Assembly (NCBI GenBank): GCA_017553685.1
Contig: JAFZKH010000003.1
Location: 1 to 64,000 of the forward strand
Length of the DNA stretch: 64,000 nucleotides
Direction: 5' to 3'
Source of the DNA: Bacilli bacterium
GTDB taxonomy: Bacteria; Bacillota_I; Bacilli_A; RF39; UBA660
How positions within the stretch are numbered: the stretch's first letter is position 1; each line of letters opens with the position of its first letter. The notes under the pieces were generated by a model, which did no database searches, was not told where the DNA came from, and saw nothing but the letters and a program-made list of their open reading frames with translations. Positions 52,385 through 61,635 of this stretch are shown in pieces. The translations under genes were made by a program, and so were the position numbers.

Positions 52385-52891
52385 ATGAAATTTGAAAAGA
52401 TTACTTGGGATAATTTAGAATTAGCTTGTAAGATTCAAAACACTATATTCCCTGAGGAAGATGCTAGAGAAAACTTTATTGAACAGATAAATAAAGATCC
52501 ATATAGAAAAGAAATGGATTATTATATTGTTTATTTAGATAGTAATCCTATTGGTATAACAGGTATATATGTATATCATGAATATCCAGAAGATGCATGG
52601 CTTGGTTGTTTTGGTGTATTAAAAGAATATAGAGGTCATAATTATGGTAGTGATATTCTTGATAAAACAATGGAATTAGCAAAGAACAAGGGATATAAAT
52701 ACTTTAGAGTATATACGGATGAATATGCATTAACTGCACAAAAGTTATATGAATCAAAAGGTATGATAAAAGAATTATATGATAGAGAAGATGATAAGGA
52801 TGAGTACTTTATCGCAGATATTTATGTATATTCGACTAGTTTAACTAATGATAAAGTAGAATTATGGAATAATAAACTACTTGGTTTATAA
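52385..52891 (+). CDS. GNAT family N-acetyltransferase
   Basis: A 168-residue GNAT enzyme. The acetyl-CoA site reads Gly-Val-Leu-x-x-Tyr-Arg-Gly-His-Asn-Tyr-Gly (about 84-95), followed by a Tyr-Glu-Ser-Lys-Gly-Met strand. The acceptor substrate is unknown. AGGTGATTT before ATG sets the start. It lies between metG and tatD and looks independent of either. Confidence 0.85.
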   Translation: MKFEKITWDNLELACKIQNTIFPEEDARENFIEQINKDPYRKEMDYYIVYLDSNPIGITGIYVYHEYPEDAWLGCFGVLKEYRGHNYGSDILDKTMELAKNKGYKYFRVYTDEYALTAQKLYESKGMIKELYDREDDKDEYFIADIYVYSTSLTNDKVELWNNKLLGL

Positions 52892-52961
52892 GAACAAGGC
52901 GAAAAAGAAAATATGTATAAACAAGATTAAGAGATTATAATTTTATTAAGGAGATAATAAT

Positions 52962-53717
52962 ATGAAAATAATTGATACACATTGTCATTTATATCCTAGT
53001 GAAATGCAAAATGCTGAAGAAATCATTATGGAATGCAAGAATAATAATATAAGTGTTATTCTTAATGGTGTAGACATAGCTAGTAATAATGAAATTCTAG
53101 AATTATCTAAGAAATATGATAATGTTTATGCTGCTATTGGATTAAACTATGATCAAATAGATACATTTACTGATGATGATTTAGTATTATTAGAAGAACA
53201 AATAAAGAATAATAAAATAGTTGCTTTAGGAGAAATAGGTATAGATTACTATTGGACTAAAGAAAATAGTGAAAAACAAATATATTTCTTTAAGAAACAA
53301 TTAGAATTAGCAGAAAAATATGATTTACCTGTAATAGTACATGCTAGAGAAGCATCACAAGAAGTATTTGATATTATTAAGAACTCAAATGTTAGAAAAG
53401 GATCTATGCACTGTTATGCAGGAAGTATTGAACTTGCAAAAGAATATATAAAACTAGGATTCTATATAGGTATTGATGGACCTATTACATATGATAATAA
53501 TAGAAAAGGAGTAGAACTTGTTTCTAATATTCCTGTGGAAAACCTATTGATTGAAACAGATAGTCCATATTTATCTCCACTTAGAGGTCAAATAAACACA
53601 CCATTAAATTTAAAATATATAGCCGGTAAAATATCTGAAATAAAAAACATTAGTATTGAAGAAATATATGAAATAACATATAATAACGCTAATAATTTAT
53701 TTGTTTTGGAGGATTAG
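52962..53717 (+). CDS. tatD: TatD family metal-dependent DNase
   Basis: A 251-residue TIM-barrel hydrolase of the TatD family. It has Asp-Thr-His-Cys-His-Leu for metal binding, Gly-Glu-Ile-Gly-Ile-Asp-Tyr, a His-Ala-Arg-Glu site, His-Cys-Tyr-Ala-Gly and Glu-Thr-Asp-Ser-Pro-Tyr. AAGGAG precedes ATG. Its last bases overlap the ribosome site of ksgA, matching the tatD-rnmV-ksgA cluster of Bacillus but without rnmV. Confidence 0.95.
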   Translation: MKIIDTHCHLYPSEMQNAEEIIMECKNNNISVILNGVDIASNNEILELSKKYDNVYAAIGLNYDQIDTFTDDDLVLLEEQIKNNKIVALGEIGIDYYWTKENSEKQIYFFKKQLELAEKYDLPVIVHAREASQEVFDIIKNSNVRKGSMHCYAGSIELAKEYIKLGFYIGIDGPITYDNNRKGVELVSNIPVENLLIETDSPYLSPLRGQINTPLNLKYIAGKISEIKNISIEEIYEITYNNANNLFVLED

Positions 53718-53718
53718 T

Positions 53719-54516
53719 ATGAGTGATATATCTAATTTTGAATTCAAAAAGAAATTTGGACAAAACTTCTTAAAAGATAATAATGTACTTAACAATATAG
53801 TAGAGAAAAGTGAAATAGAAGAAGATACATTAGTTATAGAAATTGGTGTAGGAGCCGGTTATTTAACTAAATATCTAGCAGAGAAAGCTAAATATGTTAT
53901 TGGTTTTGAAATAGATGATAGTTTAAAAATGATAATAGCTAATAATCTACATGAATATAATAATGTAGAAATAGTATTTGAGGACTTTCTTAAAGCTAAT
54001 ATTACTGAAAGATTAAAAAAGTATGATTATAAACATTTATATGTTATAGCAAATCTTCCTTATTATATAACTACTCCAATTATTGAAAAGATTATTGATT
54101 TAAATATTGCTGAAAAACTAGTAGTAATGGTTCAAAAAGAAGTTGGAGACAGATTTAATGCTAAAATGGGTACTAAAGAATATAACTCATTAACTTTATA
54201 CTTAAACTATTACTTTAAAATATCAAAAGTAATGGATGTATCTAGAAACTCATTTATACCTAAACCTAATGTAGATTCGTCAGTTATAAAATTTGAAAGA
54301 TATAGTAGAAATGATTGTAAGAATGAGAATCTACTATTCAATATAATAAGAGATTCTTTTCAATTTAAGAGAAAGAATCTAAGAAACAATTTAAAGAATT
54401 ATGATCTAGTTAAAATAGAAAAAGTACTTAATAAATATGGTAAAGATTTAACTGTTAGAGCAGAGAATATTTCTCTAGAAGAGTTCATAGATATTAGTAA
54501 TAATTTAGAAGGTTAA
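53719..54516 (+). CDS. ksgA: 16S rRNA dimethyladenosine transferase
   Basis: A 265-residue RsmA/KsgA that dimethylates two adjacent adenosines near the 3' end of 16S rRNA. It shows Phe-Gly-Gln-Asn-Phe-Leu, Glu-Ile-Gly-Val-Gly-Ala-Gly-Tyr-Leu-Thr and the catalytic Asn-Leu-Pro-Tyr-Tyr. GGAGG before ATG at 53,719 sets the start, and a terminator follows. Confidence 0.97.
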   Translation: MSDISNFEFKKKFGQNFLKDNNVLNNIVEKSEIEEDTLVIEIGVGAGYLTKYLAEKAKYVIGFEIDDSLKMIIANNLHEYNNVEIVFEDFLKANITERLKKYDYKHLYVIANLPYYITTPIIEKIIDLNIAEKLVVMVQKEVGDRFNAKMGTKEYNSLTLYLNYYFKISKVMDVSRNSFIPKPNVDSSVIKFERYSRNDCKNENLLFNIIRDSFQFKRKNLRNNLKNYDLVKIEKVLNKYGKDLTVRAENISLEEFIDISNNLEG

Positions 54517-54532
54517 AAACCTTCTTTTTTTT
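54507..54532 (+). terminator. Terminator of tatD-ksgA
   Basis: AGAAGGTT (54,507-54,514) pairs with AACCTTCT (54,518-54,525), followed by T-rich sequence. Confidence 0.85.
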
Positions 54533-54556
54533 GCTTTTCAAAATGGGTCAAAAAAT

Positions 54557-54585
54557 TTGACATATATATGCTCTTGTGGTATTAT
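54557..54585 (+). promoter_or_regulatory. Strong promoter of the surface-protein pair
   Basis: Perfect TTGACA (54,557-54,562), 17-bp spacer ending TGTGG, and TATTAT (54,580-54,585). It lies 34 bases before the first surface-protein gene. Confidence 0.8.
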
Positions 54586-54618
54586 AGAGCACGTTTATTT
54601 CAAAGGGGGAATAATATA

Positions 54619-55737
54619 ATGGAAAAGCGTAATTTAAAATATTATGAAAACACATACGAAAATATTTTAATAGAGTACATTAATGCTTCGACTAAAGAAG
54701 AAAAGGAGAAATCATTAATCGATCTTAAGAACTTTATTAAAAATGGTGATGTTCCTGTTTTAATAGTAAAACCTGGTACTAAACCTGAAGGAAGTTACTA
54801 TAAATATAGAAACAAATTAAACTATCAAAAAGTAGCTAGTGCTGCTGCTGCTTCTCTTGATGAAGAAAATTTAGAAAACTTTAATGATTTATTAGCAAAT
54901 GCAGAACTTAATAGATCTAGAAAAGCAAGAACTAAGAGATATGTTAAAAGAACATTATGTGTTGTTGGTGGTGTAGTGTGTGCTGCTCTTATTCTTTCAA
55001 ACTTAAAATCATGTGGTAATAAGAAATCTGATGAAAGTTCTATGACTTCAGAAACATCTATAGAATCTACATTAGAAACTACTACAGGTACTACAAGTAA
55101 TACTACTGAAACTACTGTAAGTACTTCATCATCATTTGATAATGATAGTGCTATTCCATCTATGTCAAAAGATATGGAAGGTATTAAGATAAATGAACCA
55201 AGTACTACAACAGTTGCTACAAATGGTAACTCAAATAATGGTGGTTCAAGTAATAATGGTGGTTCACATAATAATAGTGGTTCAAGCAATAATGGTGGTT
55301 CAAATAATGGTGGTTCGAACAATGGTGGTTCAAGTTCTACTTCAGAAACTACAAAAGCTACTGAAAGTACAACTACAACAACTACTACTGAACCAACAGC
55401 AACAACTACTAGAAATTCAGAAGTTCCAGAAACTACTCCAGTAGAAACTAAAAACACTGAACCTTCTGATCCACAACATCAAAGGGATATTACAGTAGAT
55501 GAACATGATGGTAAGAATCCAGAATATATTGAAGAGGATCCAACTGAAACATATCCTACTTATATAAATATTCCTACAACTACAGCAAGTACTACAAAAG
55601 CTACAGAAAGTACAACTGCTGCTACAACAAAACCAACTACTGGAACAGTAAATGGTATGCCAGTAGAAGAAGATCCAGATGAAACATATGAAACATATTT
55701 CAATGCTGGAGTTAAGACAAAGTCTTTAAGAAAGTAA
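54619..55737 (+). CDS. Membrane-anchored Ser/Thr/Asn/Gly-rich surface protein
   Basis: A 372-residue protein with a cytoplasmic N-terminal part (about 1-115), one membrane helix (about 116-135) and an external low-complexity region. The latter begins with Ser/Thr-rich sequence, then repeats of Asn-Asn-Gly-Gly-Ser, then Thr-rich blocks. Two similar motifs Glu-Glu-Asp-Pro-x-Glu-Thr-Tyr (about 311 and 356) close it. AAAGGGGG precedes ATG at 54,619. No enzyme domain is seen. It resembles a spacer-type surface protein; function unknown. Confidence 0.8.
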   Translation: MEKRNLKYYENTYENILIEYINASTKEEKEKSLIDLKNFIKNGDVPVLIVKPGTKPEGSYYKYRNKLNYQKVASAAAASLDEENLENFNDLLANAELNRSRKARTKRYVKRTLCVVGGVVCAALILSNLKSCGNKKSDESSMTSETSIESTLETTTGTTSNTTETTVSTSSSFDNDSAIPSMSKDMEGIKINEPSTTTVATNGNSNNGGSSNNGGSHNNSGSSNNGGSNNGGSNNGGSSSTSETTKATESTTTTTTTEPTATTTRNSEVPETTPVETKNTEPSDPQHQRDITVDEHDGKNPEYIEEDPTETYPTYINIPTTTASTTKATESTTAATTKPTTGTVNGMPVEEDPDETYETYFNAGVKTKSLRK

Positions 55738-55747
55738 GGTGTTAATA

Positions 55748-56824
55748 ATGGGAAAAGATAATAAAATGAATAAAATAGTAATGACTAAAAAAGAATTATT
55801 AGCTTTAGTTTTAGCATTCACAATGGCTGCTACTCCATTAACTGGTTGTAAAAAGAATACTGAATCTACAATGACTTCAGAAACTACAACTGTTATGACA
55901 AGTGTAGAACCAACAACTACAACAAAAAATGATGATACTGTTAGTTATATTGAAGAAGCTACTAAATTATATGAAGCTAATAAAGATTTCTTTGTTAACC
56001 AATATGGTGAAAACAAAGAATATGCTATTAAAGAAATTAACGATGTATTATTAATTATAAAGAATAATAGTAAGACTATTACAAATGAAGATTTAAGTAA
56101 TGCATTATATGCAATGGATAATATGTTTATGCCAACAAATGTTATTCAAGCTGCTGGTAACTATGTTACTGAGGAAGAAATTGCTCATGTAGAAAATATT
56201 CCAAGTCTTGGACAATATGTTGAAGATAAACAAGCACAAACTATTATTAATGAAAACACTGCATTAATTAATAATTTTATTGATAAAATGAATAATGGTA
56301 CTGCTGAAGAAAGAGAAGCTGCTAAAAAATTACTTCTTCAAAGAGTAGTTTTAGTAGAAGAAAATCTTGATGAATACTATTATTTAGGTGAATTATCTAA
56401 TGGTGATGAATTAGCATTAAATATGAGTATGAAGGGGTTAATCAATTTAGCTGGCTCATTATTAGAAAACGGTGTATTATATTACACTGATAAGAATGGT
56501 GTAGACCAAACAAAACCTTTAATTCCAGATGCTTATGGAGCTATTATATTAAATGATTTCAGATTAGCTGAACAAGAAGGTACTCCATATGATACTAAAG
56601 AAATTAAAGATGGTGATGGTGTAGTAACTGTTCAAGGTAGATATGTTGATATCTTTGGTGAAAGAAAATTCGTTTCTTTAGCTGAAAAGAATCTTATTGA
56701 AGACATCTTAGCAATTACTAAATATGATGAAGCAATTCTATATTTAGAAAATGAATATTCAAGAATTTCTTCAGAATATTATTCATTAAATGGTAATTGT
56801 GATAATAAAACATTAACAAAATAA
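55748..56824 (+). CDS. Predicted lipoprotein, paired with the surface protein
   Basis: A 358-residue lipoprotein with lipobox Pro-Leu-Thr-Gly-Cys, then a Thr-rich linker that shares Met-Thr-Ser-Glu-Thr with the preceding protein. After that comes a folded, mostly helical domain of about 300 residues. No family recognised. AAGGTG before ATG sets the start. It lies 10 bases after the upstream gene, in one operon, and is closed by a terminator. Confidence 0.8.
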   Translation: MGKDNKMNKIVMTKKELLALVLAFTMAATPLTGCKKNTESTMTSETTTVMTSVEPTTTTKNDDTVSYIEEATKLYEANKDFFVNQYGENKEYAIKEINDVLLIIKNNSKTITNEDLSNALYAMDNMFMPTNVIQAAGNYVTEEEIAHVENIPSLGQYVEDKQAQTIINENTALINNFIDKMNNGTAEEREAAKKLLLQRVVLVEENLDEYYYLGELSNGDELALNMSMKGLINLAGSLLENGVLYYTDKNGVDQTKPLIPDAYGAIILNDFRLAEQEGTPYDTKEIKDGDGVVTVQGRYVDIFGERKFVSLAEKNLIEDILAITKYDEAILYLENEYSRISSEYYSLNGNCDNKTLTK

Positions 56825-56849
56825 AAGGTAATTTAATTACCTTTTTTTT
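56823..56849 (+). terminator. Terminator of the surface-protein operon
   Basis: GGTAAT pairs with ATTACC across TTA, followed by T8. Confidence 0.85.
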
Positions 56850-56888
56850 GTGACTTAAATATGATAGAATTATTGTAGGTGATGATAT

Positions 56889-58136
56889 ATGCATACAATT
56901 AATATTACTGGTGGTAAGACATTAAGTGGAGAAATAGTAGTAAGTGGTGCTAAGAATAGTATAGTTGCTTTAATGCCTGCTGCTGTTTTATGTGATGAAG
57001 ATGTTAATATTTATAATGTTCCACGTTTATCAGATGTAGATAGTCTTGTAGAAATACTTGAATATTTAAATGTTGGTGTAGAATCTAAAGAAGACTATAT
57101 GAAAATTAATCCTACTAGTATGACTAATAAAATGGTTCCAAATGAATTAAGTAAAAAACTTAGAGCATCTTATTATTTTATGGGTGCATTACTTGGTAAA
57201 TATGGTCATGTAGAAATATCATTTCCTGGAGGATGTGTTATTGGTGCTAGACCAATAGATCTTCATTTAAAAGGATTTAAAGCGTTAGGAGCTACTATAA
57301 GTGAAGAAGGCGATAATATTATTATTGAAGCTAACGAATTAAAAGGAACTAATATATATTTAGACTTTGCTTCAGTAGGAGCTACTATTAATTTAATGTT
57401 AGCAGCTGTTAAAGCTAAAGGTAAAACTATTATTGAAAATGCAGCTAAAGAACCTGAAATAGTTAATGTAGCTACTTTCTTAAATAATATGGGAGCTAGA
57501 ATTAGTGGAGCAGGTACTAATAAAATAAAAATTGAAGGTGTAGAATACTTACACTCTTGTTTTCATGAAGTTATTCCAGATAGAATTGAAGCTGGTACAT
57601 ATATAATAATTGGTGCTGCAGTAGGAAATAATTTAAAGGTATCAAATTTAATACCAGAGCATATTTATTCATTAACAGAAAAACTTAGAGAAATGGGTGT
57701 TCCTTTAGAGGTAGGACCAGATTATGTAATAGTATCTAAACCAGATAAATATAATCCTGTAGATGTTCAAACATTAGTGTTTCCAGGATTTGTTACAGAT
57801 CATCAACAATTAATTGCCTCTTTAATGGTACTAGCTAATGGAACTAGTTCAATTGAAGAAACAATATATGAAAATAGATTCCAAAACTTATATGAACTTG
57901 CTAAAATGGGTGCAAGAATAAAAGTAGAAGGTAAGAAAGCATATATACATGGGCCTACTAAATTAGTTGGTACTACTGTTATGGCTACTGACCTTAGAGC
58001 AGGTGCAGGATTAGTTATTGCAGGTTTATTAGCAAATGGTAAAACCGAGATACAAAATGCAGATTATATTTTAAGAGGATATGAAAATATTGTAGAAAAA
58101 CTGTCAAATATTGGTGCAACAATAGAACTTATATAA
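56889..58136 (+). CDS. murA: UDP-N-acetylglucosamine 1-carboxyvinyltransferase
   Basis: A 415-residue MurA, the first committed step of peptidoglycan synthesis. Ser-Gly-Ala-Lys-Asn-Ser lies at the start and the catalytic Cys is in Pro-Gly-Gly-Cys-Val-Ile-Gly-Ala-Arg-Pro (about residue 115), so the fosfomycin-sensitive Cys is kept. The usual Pro-Thr-Asp-Met-Gln block reads Val-Thr-Asp-His-Gln. AGGTGATG precedes ATG. This and secA indicate a walled cell rather than a mollicute. Confidence 0.95.
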   Translation: MHTINITGGKTLSGEIVVSGAKNSIVALMPAAVLCDEDVNIYNVPRLSDVDSLVEILEYLNVGVESKEDYMKINPTSMTNKMVPNELSKKLRASYYFMGALLGKYGHVEISFPGGCVIGARPIDLHLKGFKALGATISEEGDNIIIEANELKGTNIYLDFASVGATINLMLAAVKAKGKTIIENAAKEPEIVNVATFLNNMGARISGAGTNKIKIEGVEYLHSCFHEVIPDRIEAGTYIIIGAAVGNNLKVSNLIPEHIYSLTEKLREMGVPLEVGPDYVIVSKPDKYNPVDVQTLVFPGFVTDHQQLIASLMVLANGTSSIEETIYENRFQNLYELAKMGARIKVEGKKAYIHGPTKLVGTTVMATDLRAGAGLVIAGLLANGKTEIQNADYILRGYENIVEKLSNIGATIELI

Positions 58137-58232
58137 AAAATGGTTGCATATTCCCAATATATTTGTTAAAATATAATAGATTTTTAGGAATTCTATAACT
58201 AAAAAGTTATGGCGAAAGGAGAACATATTAAT

Positions 58233-58439
58233 ATGGCAAAAGAAAAGAAAGAAATCTATAAAGATTGTAAAGTTATTTGTGCATGTGGTGCTACATTTGA
58301 TACTAAATCAACTAAAGACGAAATCCACGTTGAAGTTTGTTCAGAATGTCATCCATTCTATACAGGTGCTCAAATTAGAACTAGTAAATCAAGTAACGTA
58401 GATAAATTTAATAGAAGAGTTGCTCAAGCTAAAAAGTAA
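58233..58439 (+). CDS. rpmE: 50S ribosomal protein L31 (zinc-binding form)
   Basis: A 68-residue L31 with Cys-Ala-Cys and Cys-Ser-Glu-Cys-His-Pro-Phe-Tyr-Thr-Gly, the zinc-holding C+ form rather than the zinc-free paralogue. The preferred start follows AAAGGAG at 58,233. A terminator follows. Confidence 0.95.
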   Translation: MAKEKKEIYKDCKVICACGATFDTKSTKDEIHVEVCSECHPFYTGAQIRTSKSSNVDKFNRRVAQAKK

Positions 58440-58453
58440 AATAGAAGACAAAT

Positions 58454-58478
58454 AATTAGACTTAGGTCTAATTTTTTT
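58454..58478 (+). terminator. Terminator of rpmE
   Basis: ATTAGAC pairs with GTCTAAT across TTAG, followed by T7. Confidence 0.85.
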
Positions 58479-58502
58479 GTTATAATGAAGATGGTGATAT
58501 AA

Positions 58503-58934
58503 ATGAAAATAGCTATTGTTAATGACCATTGGGGTTATGAACTAAAAAAATATATTATTAAGCATATGAAAGACGTTGAATTTGTTGATTTAGGATCAAA
58601 TTCTAAAGAGATAAGTGATTGGTCTGAATATGGAATAAAACTTGGACAATATATAGTTAAGAATAAATGCTATGGTGTTTCTATTTGTAGAACTGGTGTT
58701 GGTATGTCTATTGCTTGTAACAAAGTAAAAGGTGTTAGGTGTGCTAAAGTTAATTCTATTAAAGAAACAATATTATCTAGAAGTGATGATGACGTTAATG
58801 CAATTGCTATTCCAGGAGAAATAAAACCAGAAAGAGCTGTTAGAATTATTGAAGAATTCATAAATACAGAATTTAGTCAAAAAGATAGATATATAAGAAG
58901 AAAAAAACAAATTTCAGAGTATGAAAATAAATAA
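58503..58934 (+). CDS. RpiB/LacAB-type sugar-phosphate isomerase
   Basis: A 143-residue isomerase of the RpiB/LacA/LacB family that interconverts ribose-5-phosphate and ribulose-5-phosphate or related sugars. It shows Asn-Asp-His-Trp-Gly-Tyr-Glu-Leu-Lys, the catalytic Cys in Ile-Cys-Arg-Thr-Gly-Val-Gly-Met-Ser-Ile-Ala and Asn-Lys-Val. The Arg after the Cys is unusual; most members have Gly. GGTGAT precedes ATG. Which sugar it uses cannot be read from the sequence. Confidence 0.88.
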   Translation: MKIAIVNDHWGYELKKYIIKHMKDVEFVDLGSNSKEISDWSEYGIKLGQYIVKNKCYGVSICRTGVGMSIACNKVKGVRCAKVNSIKETILSRSDDDVNAIAIPGEIKPERAVRIIEEFINTEFSQKDRYIRRKKQISEYENK

Positions 58935-58969
58935 AAATTTGTAAATTAATTGTAAAATATTTGTTAAAC

Positions 58970-59000
58970 TTGACAAATATTTTTATTTTGCTGTTATAAT
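58970..59000 (+). promoter_or_regulatory. Promoter of hpf
   Basis: TTGACA (58,970-58,975) and TATAAT (58,995-59,000) flank a 19-bp spacer, 18 bases before the hpf start. Confidence 0.6.
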
Positions 59001-59017
59001 GATATTGAGGAGATGGT

Positions 59018-59542
59018 ATGATGAAGTATTTGATTCGTGGAGACAAATATGAAAACACTGATTCTATAAAGGAGTATATCGAAGCTAAATTATCTAGACT
59101 AGATAAATATATAAAAGACTCCGATGATATAGAAGCAATTGTTTTAACAAAAAAAGAAGGAAGAAGATATAAAATAGAGGTTACTATCCCAACAAAAGAT
59201 TTTACATTAAGAAATGAAGTAGTAGATGATGATTTATATGCAGCAATTGATCTAGTTATTGATAAACTAGAAAGACAAGTAAGAAAAAATAAAGAAAAAT
59301 TAAATAAAAAGAAGAAAGTCATCGAAGACTTTGAAATAGATATAGAAGATAATTTCATGGAAGAAGAAGTAATAGTTAAGAGAAAATCTATTGAGTTAAA
59401 ACCAATAGATGAAGAAGAAGCTATTCTTCAAATGGAATTACTAGGACATAATTTCTTTGTATATAAAGATATTGAAACTGATAAGATATGTGTTTTATAT
59501 AAAAGAAAGAATGGAAACTACGGAATAATTGAAACAAAATAA
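59018..59542 (+). CDS. hpf: Ribosome hibernation promoting factor (long form)
   Basis: A 174-residue long-form HPF that pairs ribosomes into inactive 100S dimers in stress or stationary phase. The N-terminal domain (1-95) binds the decoding centre. After a charged linker the C-terminal dimerisation domain (about 120-174) shows Met-Glu-Leu-Leu-Gly-His-Asn-Phe-Phe-Val-Tyr. GAGGAG precedes two adjacent ATG codons. A terminator follows at once. Confidence 0.95.
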   Translation: MMKYLIRGDKYENTDSIKEYIEAKLSRLDKYIKDSDDIEAIVLTKKEGRRYKIEVTIPTKDFTLRNEVVDDDLYAAIDLVIDKLERQVRKNKEKLNKKKKVIEDFEIDIEDNFMEEEVIVKRKSIELKPIDEEEAILQMELLGHNFFVYKDIETDKICVLYKRKNGNYGIIETK

Positions 59543-59568
59543 AGTCCAAATGGACTTTATTTTTTTTG
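59541..59568 (+). terminator. Terminator of hpf
   Basis: AAAGTCC (59,541-59,547) pairs with GGACTTT (59,552-59,558), then an A and T8. Confidence 0.85.
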
Positions 59569-59602
59569 TTAATTTTAGTATAATTTTATCGTAGAGGTTG
59601 CT

Positions 59603-60874
59603 ATGAAAAAAAGAATAATTAGTATTACAATTTTTGTTATGTCGTTTTTTATATTATATGGTGTTAAAGCAATTGAGACACAATATACTGCAGCAGACGT
59701 TAATTATAAGTATATTGAATATAAGAATGCTATGTCTGAGTATTCTGCTAATAATTGTGATGGAACACTTTATACAAAAGTAGAAGTTAATAAATGTAAT
59801 AGTTTAGGGTTAACTAAATCACAAGCATTAACTTATTTATTTAATGCTAGAGAATATGATAAAAGTTTAATAAGTGATGAAATTAATAAGGTATTAGAGT
59901 CTAATAAAGAACAATGTGGAAGTATTATTTCTAGTACATTACAAGATGCTATTAATAAAGTATATATTCTTTTCTATATAGCAGGACCTATTTTATTAAT
60001 TTTATTTGGTTCTGTAGATTTAACTTCAGCAGTAGTAGCTGGTGATGAAAAGAAAAGAAAGTCTGCTTATAGAAGATTTATAAGAAGAACTATAGCTTTA
60101 GTATTATTATTTGCAGCACCAGTATTAGTAAATATTCTTGTTAATACTTTTGGTATGAAGAAAGTATCAGGTAATAAATATGCTTGTAAGTTTTCAGAAA
60201 AGAAAATTACATTATCATATATTTCTAGAAAAAGAGGTAGTGGTAATTATGGACCTTCAACTGGTTCTAAACTAGAAAATATATCTGGTGATCATGATGC
60301 AGTTGCAGGTAGTTATGTTGTTATTGATACAAAGTACCCAGGCGGTCTACAAGGATTTAGTGATATGGTTAGAAGTAATGGTATTACTCAAGACGAAGAT
60401 ACATCTGCTTGGGGACAATGCTGTGCAGGGTTTGCACAAGCACATGCTTGTGGTCTTCAAAATGGTATGTCCTTAACTAAATCAGGTTTAGGTTTAAAAC
60501 ATGGTGATGATTCATGTAACGGTATATCTGGTGGATGTTCTGGTATTTGGGCATTTAATTCAGATCACTGCTTTGCTACAGAAGAGGAATATATGCAATA
60601 TGTAATAAGTAATATTCAACAAGGTGTTCCTGTTATGACTGTTGTAAAAGTTGGTGGTAGTAGTGCTGGAAGACACTTTGTAACTATAGTTGGTTATAAA
60701 TCTAATACTAAAGGAACAGATGCTAACGATTTATTATTTATTGATAGTTGGGACGGATATCTTGGAACAATTGGTGAAAGCAGAAGAAAAGGTTCAAATT
60801 CAACTGTAGTTAATCATCCATGTGAGAGTGTTTCAGGTGGAGGAGAATACTGGGCTTCTGCAAATCGAAACTAA
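59603..60874 (+). CDS. Pilin-like membrane domain fused to a C39/papain-like peptidase domain
   Basis: This 423-residue protein has a signal peptide (1-23), a VirB2/TrbC pilin-like pair of membrane helices separated by a basic loop (about 118-190, with Gly-Asp-Glu-Lys-Lys-Arg-Lys between them), and a C-terminal papain-like domain. The latter shows the nucleophile Cys in Trp-Gly-Gln-Cys-Cys, the His in Gly-Arg-His-Phe-Val-Thr-Ile-Val-Gly and the Asp in Phe-Ile-Asp-Ser-Trp-Asp-Gly. The peptidase would face outside. It is the first gene of a four-gene cluster before secA. Confidence 0.7.
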   Translation: MKKRIISITIFVMSFFILYGVKAIETQYTAADVNYKYIEYKNAMSEYSANNCDGTLYTKVEVNKCNSLGLTKSQALTYLFNAREYDKSLISDEINKVLESNKEQCGSIISSTLQDAINKVYILFYIAGPILLILFGSVDLTSAVVAGDEKKRKSAYRRFIRRTIALVLLFAAPVLVNILVNTFGMKKVSGNKYACKFSEKKITLSYISRKRGSGNYGPSTGSKLENISGDHDAVAGSYVVIDTKYPGGLQGFSDMVRSNGITQDEDTSAWGQCCAGFAQAHACGLQNGMSLTKSGLGLKHGDDSCNGISGGCSGIWAFNSDHCFATEEEYMQYVISNIQQGVPVMTVVKVGGSSAGRHFVTIVGYKSNTKGTDANDLLFIDSWDGYLGTIGESRRKGSNSTVVNHPCESVSGGGEYWASANRN

Positions 60875-60888
60875 TTGGAGGTATAAAA

Positions 60889-61623
60889 ATGAATAAAAAA
60901 GGTAAAATTGTTATTTTATTAGTAGTTATTTTAATAATAGTTATCGCTTTAAATTATTTTATTAGTTCAAATACAGTATATTTAGGTAATAATACTAAAG
61001 TACTTGTTATAGGTAATAAAATAATTAAACTAAAAAATAATAGAAAAATATTATTAAATAAAGTAAGTATATATAAAGATGGTAAAAAGTTTGATGGTTA
61101 TTTAAAATCAGAAAAATATGATATGGGATATAGTTATTATGCTGTATCAAAATATAATAAAAAGTTTAATTCTAATGATTTAGTAGCATCAGGAAAAATG
61201 GTAAAAATGAATGCTGTTTCTTCTTCTAATATAGAAACATCTTTTAATGTAAGTGAAATAAATAGTTTACTTGAATTAAAATTAGAAAACGATAATGTTA
61301 TTGATTATAAAAAAGTTACATTTGATATTGATAACGATTCTAATAATGAAGAAATAGTATTTATTAAATATATAGTAGATAATATTGGAACAACAAAAGC
61401 ATTTGTTGTTGATAATGAAGATATAACTGATATAGTAGAATTTGAATATGATTATACTGATATGGTAAATATTAAAAATGATGTACACTATTTATCTGAC
61501 GTAATAGATTTAAATAATGATAAAAAATATGAAATAATACTTGCTAGGATTGATGGTGATTCACAACCTACATATTACGACATATATAGTTATGAAAATG
61601 GAAATATAAAAGAAATAAAATAA
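60889..61623 (+). CDS. Membrane-anchored protein with Ca-binding-like repeats
   Basis: A 244-residue protein with an N-terminal membrane anchor (about 6-25) and an external part. Two segments, Phe-Asp-Ile-Asp-Asn-Asp-Ser-Asn-Asn-Glu and Asp-Leu-Asn-Asn-Asp-Lys-Lys-Tyr-Glu, read like FG-GAP/VCBS calcium loops. No enzyme is recognised. TTGGAGG precedes ATG. It is in one run with the flanking C39-like genes. Confidence 0.7.
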   Translation: MNKKGKIVILLVVILIIVIALNYFISSNTVYLGNNTKVLVIGNKIIKLKNNRKILLNKVSIYKDGKKFDGYLKSEKYDMGYSYYAVSKYNKKFNSNDLVASGKMVKMNAVSSSNIETSFNVSEINSLLELKLENDNVIDYKKVTFDIDNDSNNEEIVFIKYIVDNIGTTKAFVVDNEDITDIVEFEYDYTDMVNIKNDVHYLSDVIDLNNDKKYEIILARIDGDSQPTYYDIYSYENGNIKEIK

Positions 61624-61635
61624 GGAGTTGATATA

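Noticed and set aside
54825-55457. Long minus-strand ORF of 210 codons
   Set aside because: It is a mirror of the Ser/Thr/Asn repeats of the real plus-strand surface-protein gene and has no ribosome site.
57012-57027. Possible fifth parS-like site in murA
   Set aside because: Only the left half (TGTTCCACG) is present; the palindrome is not completed.
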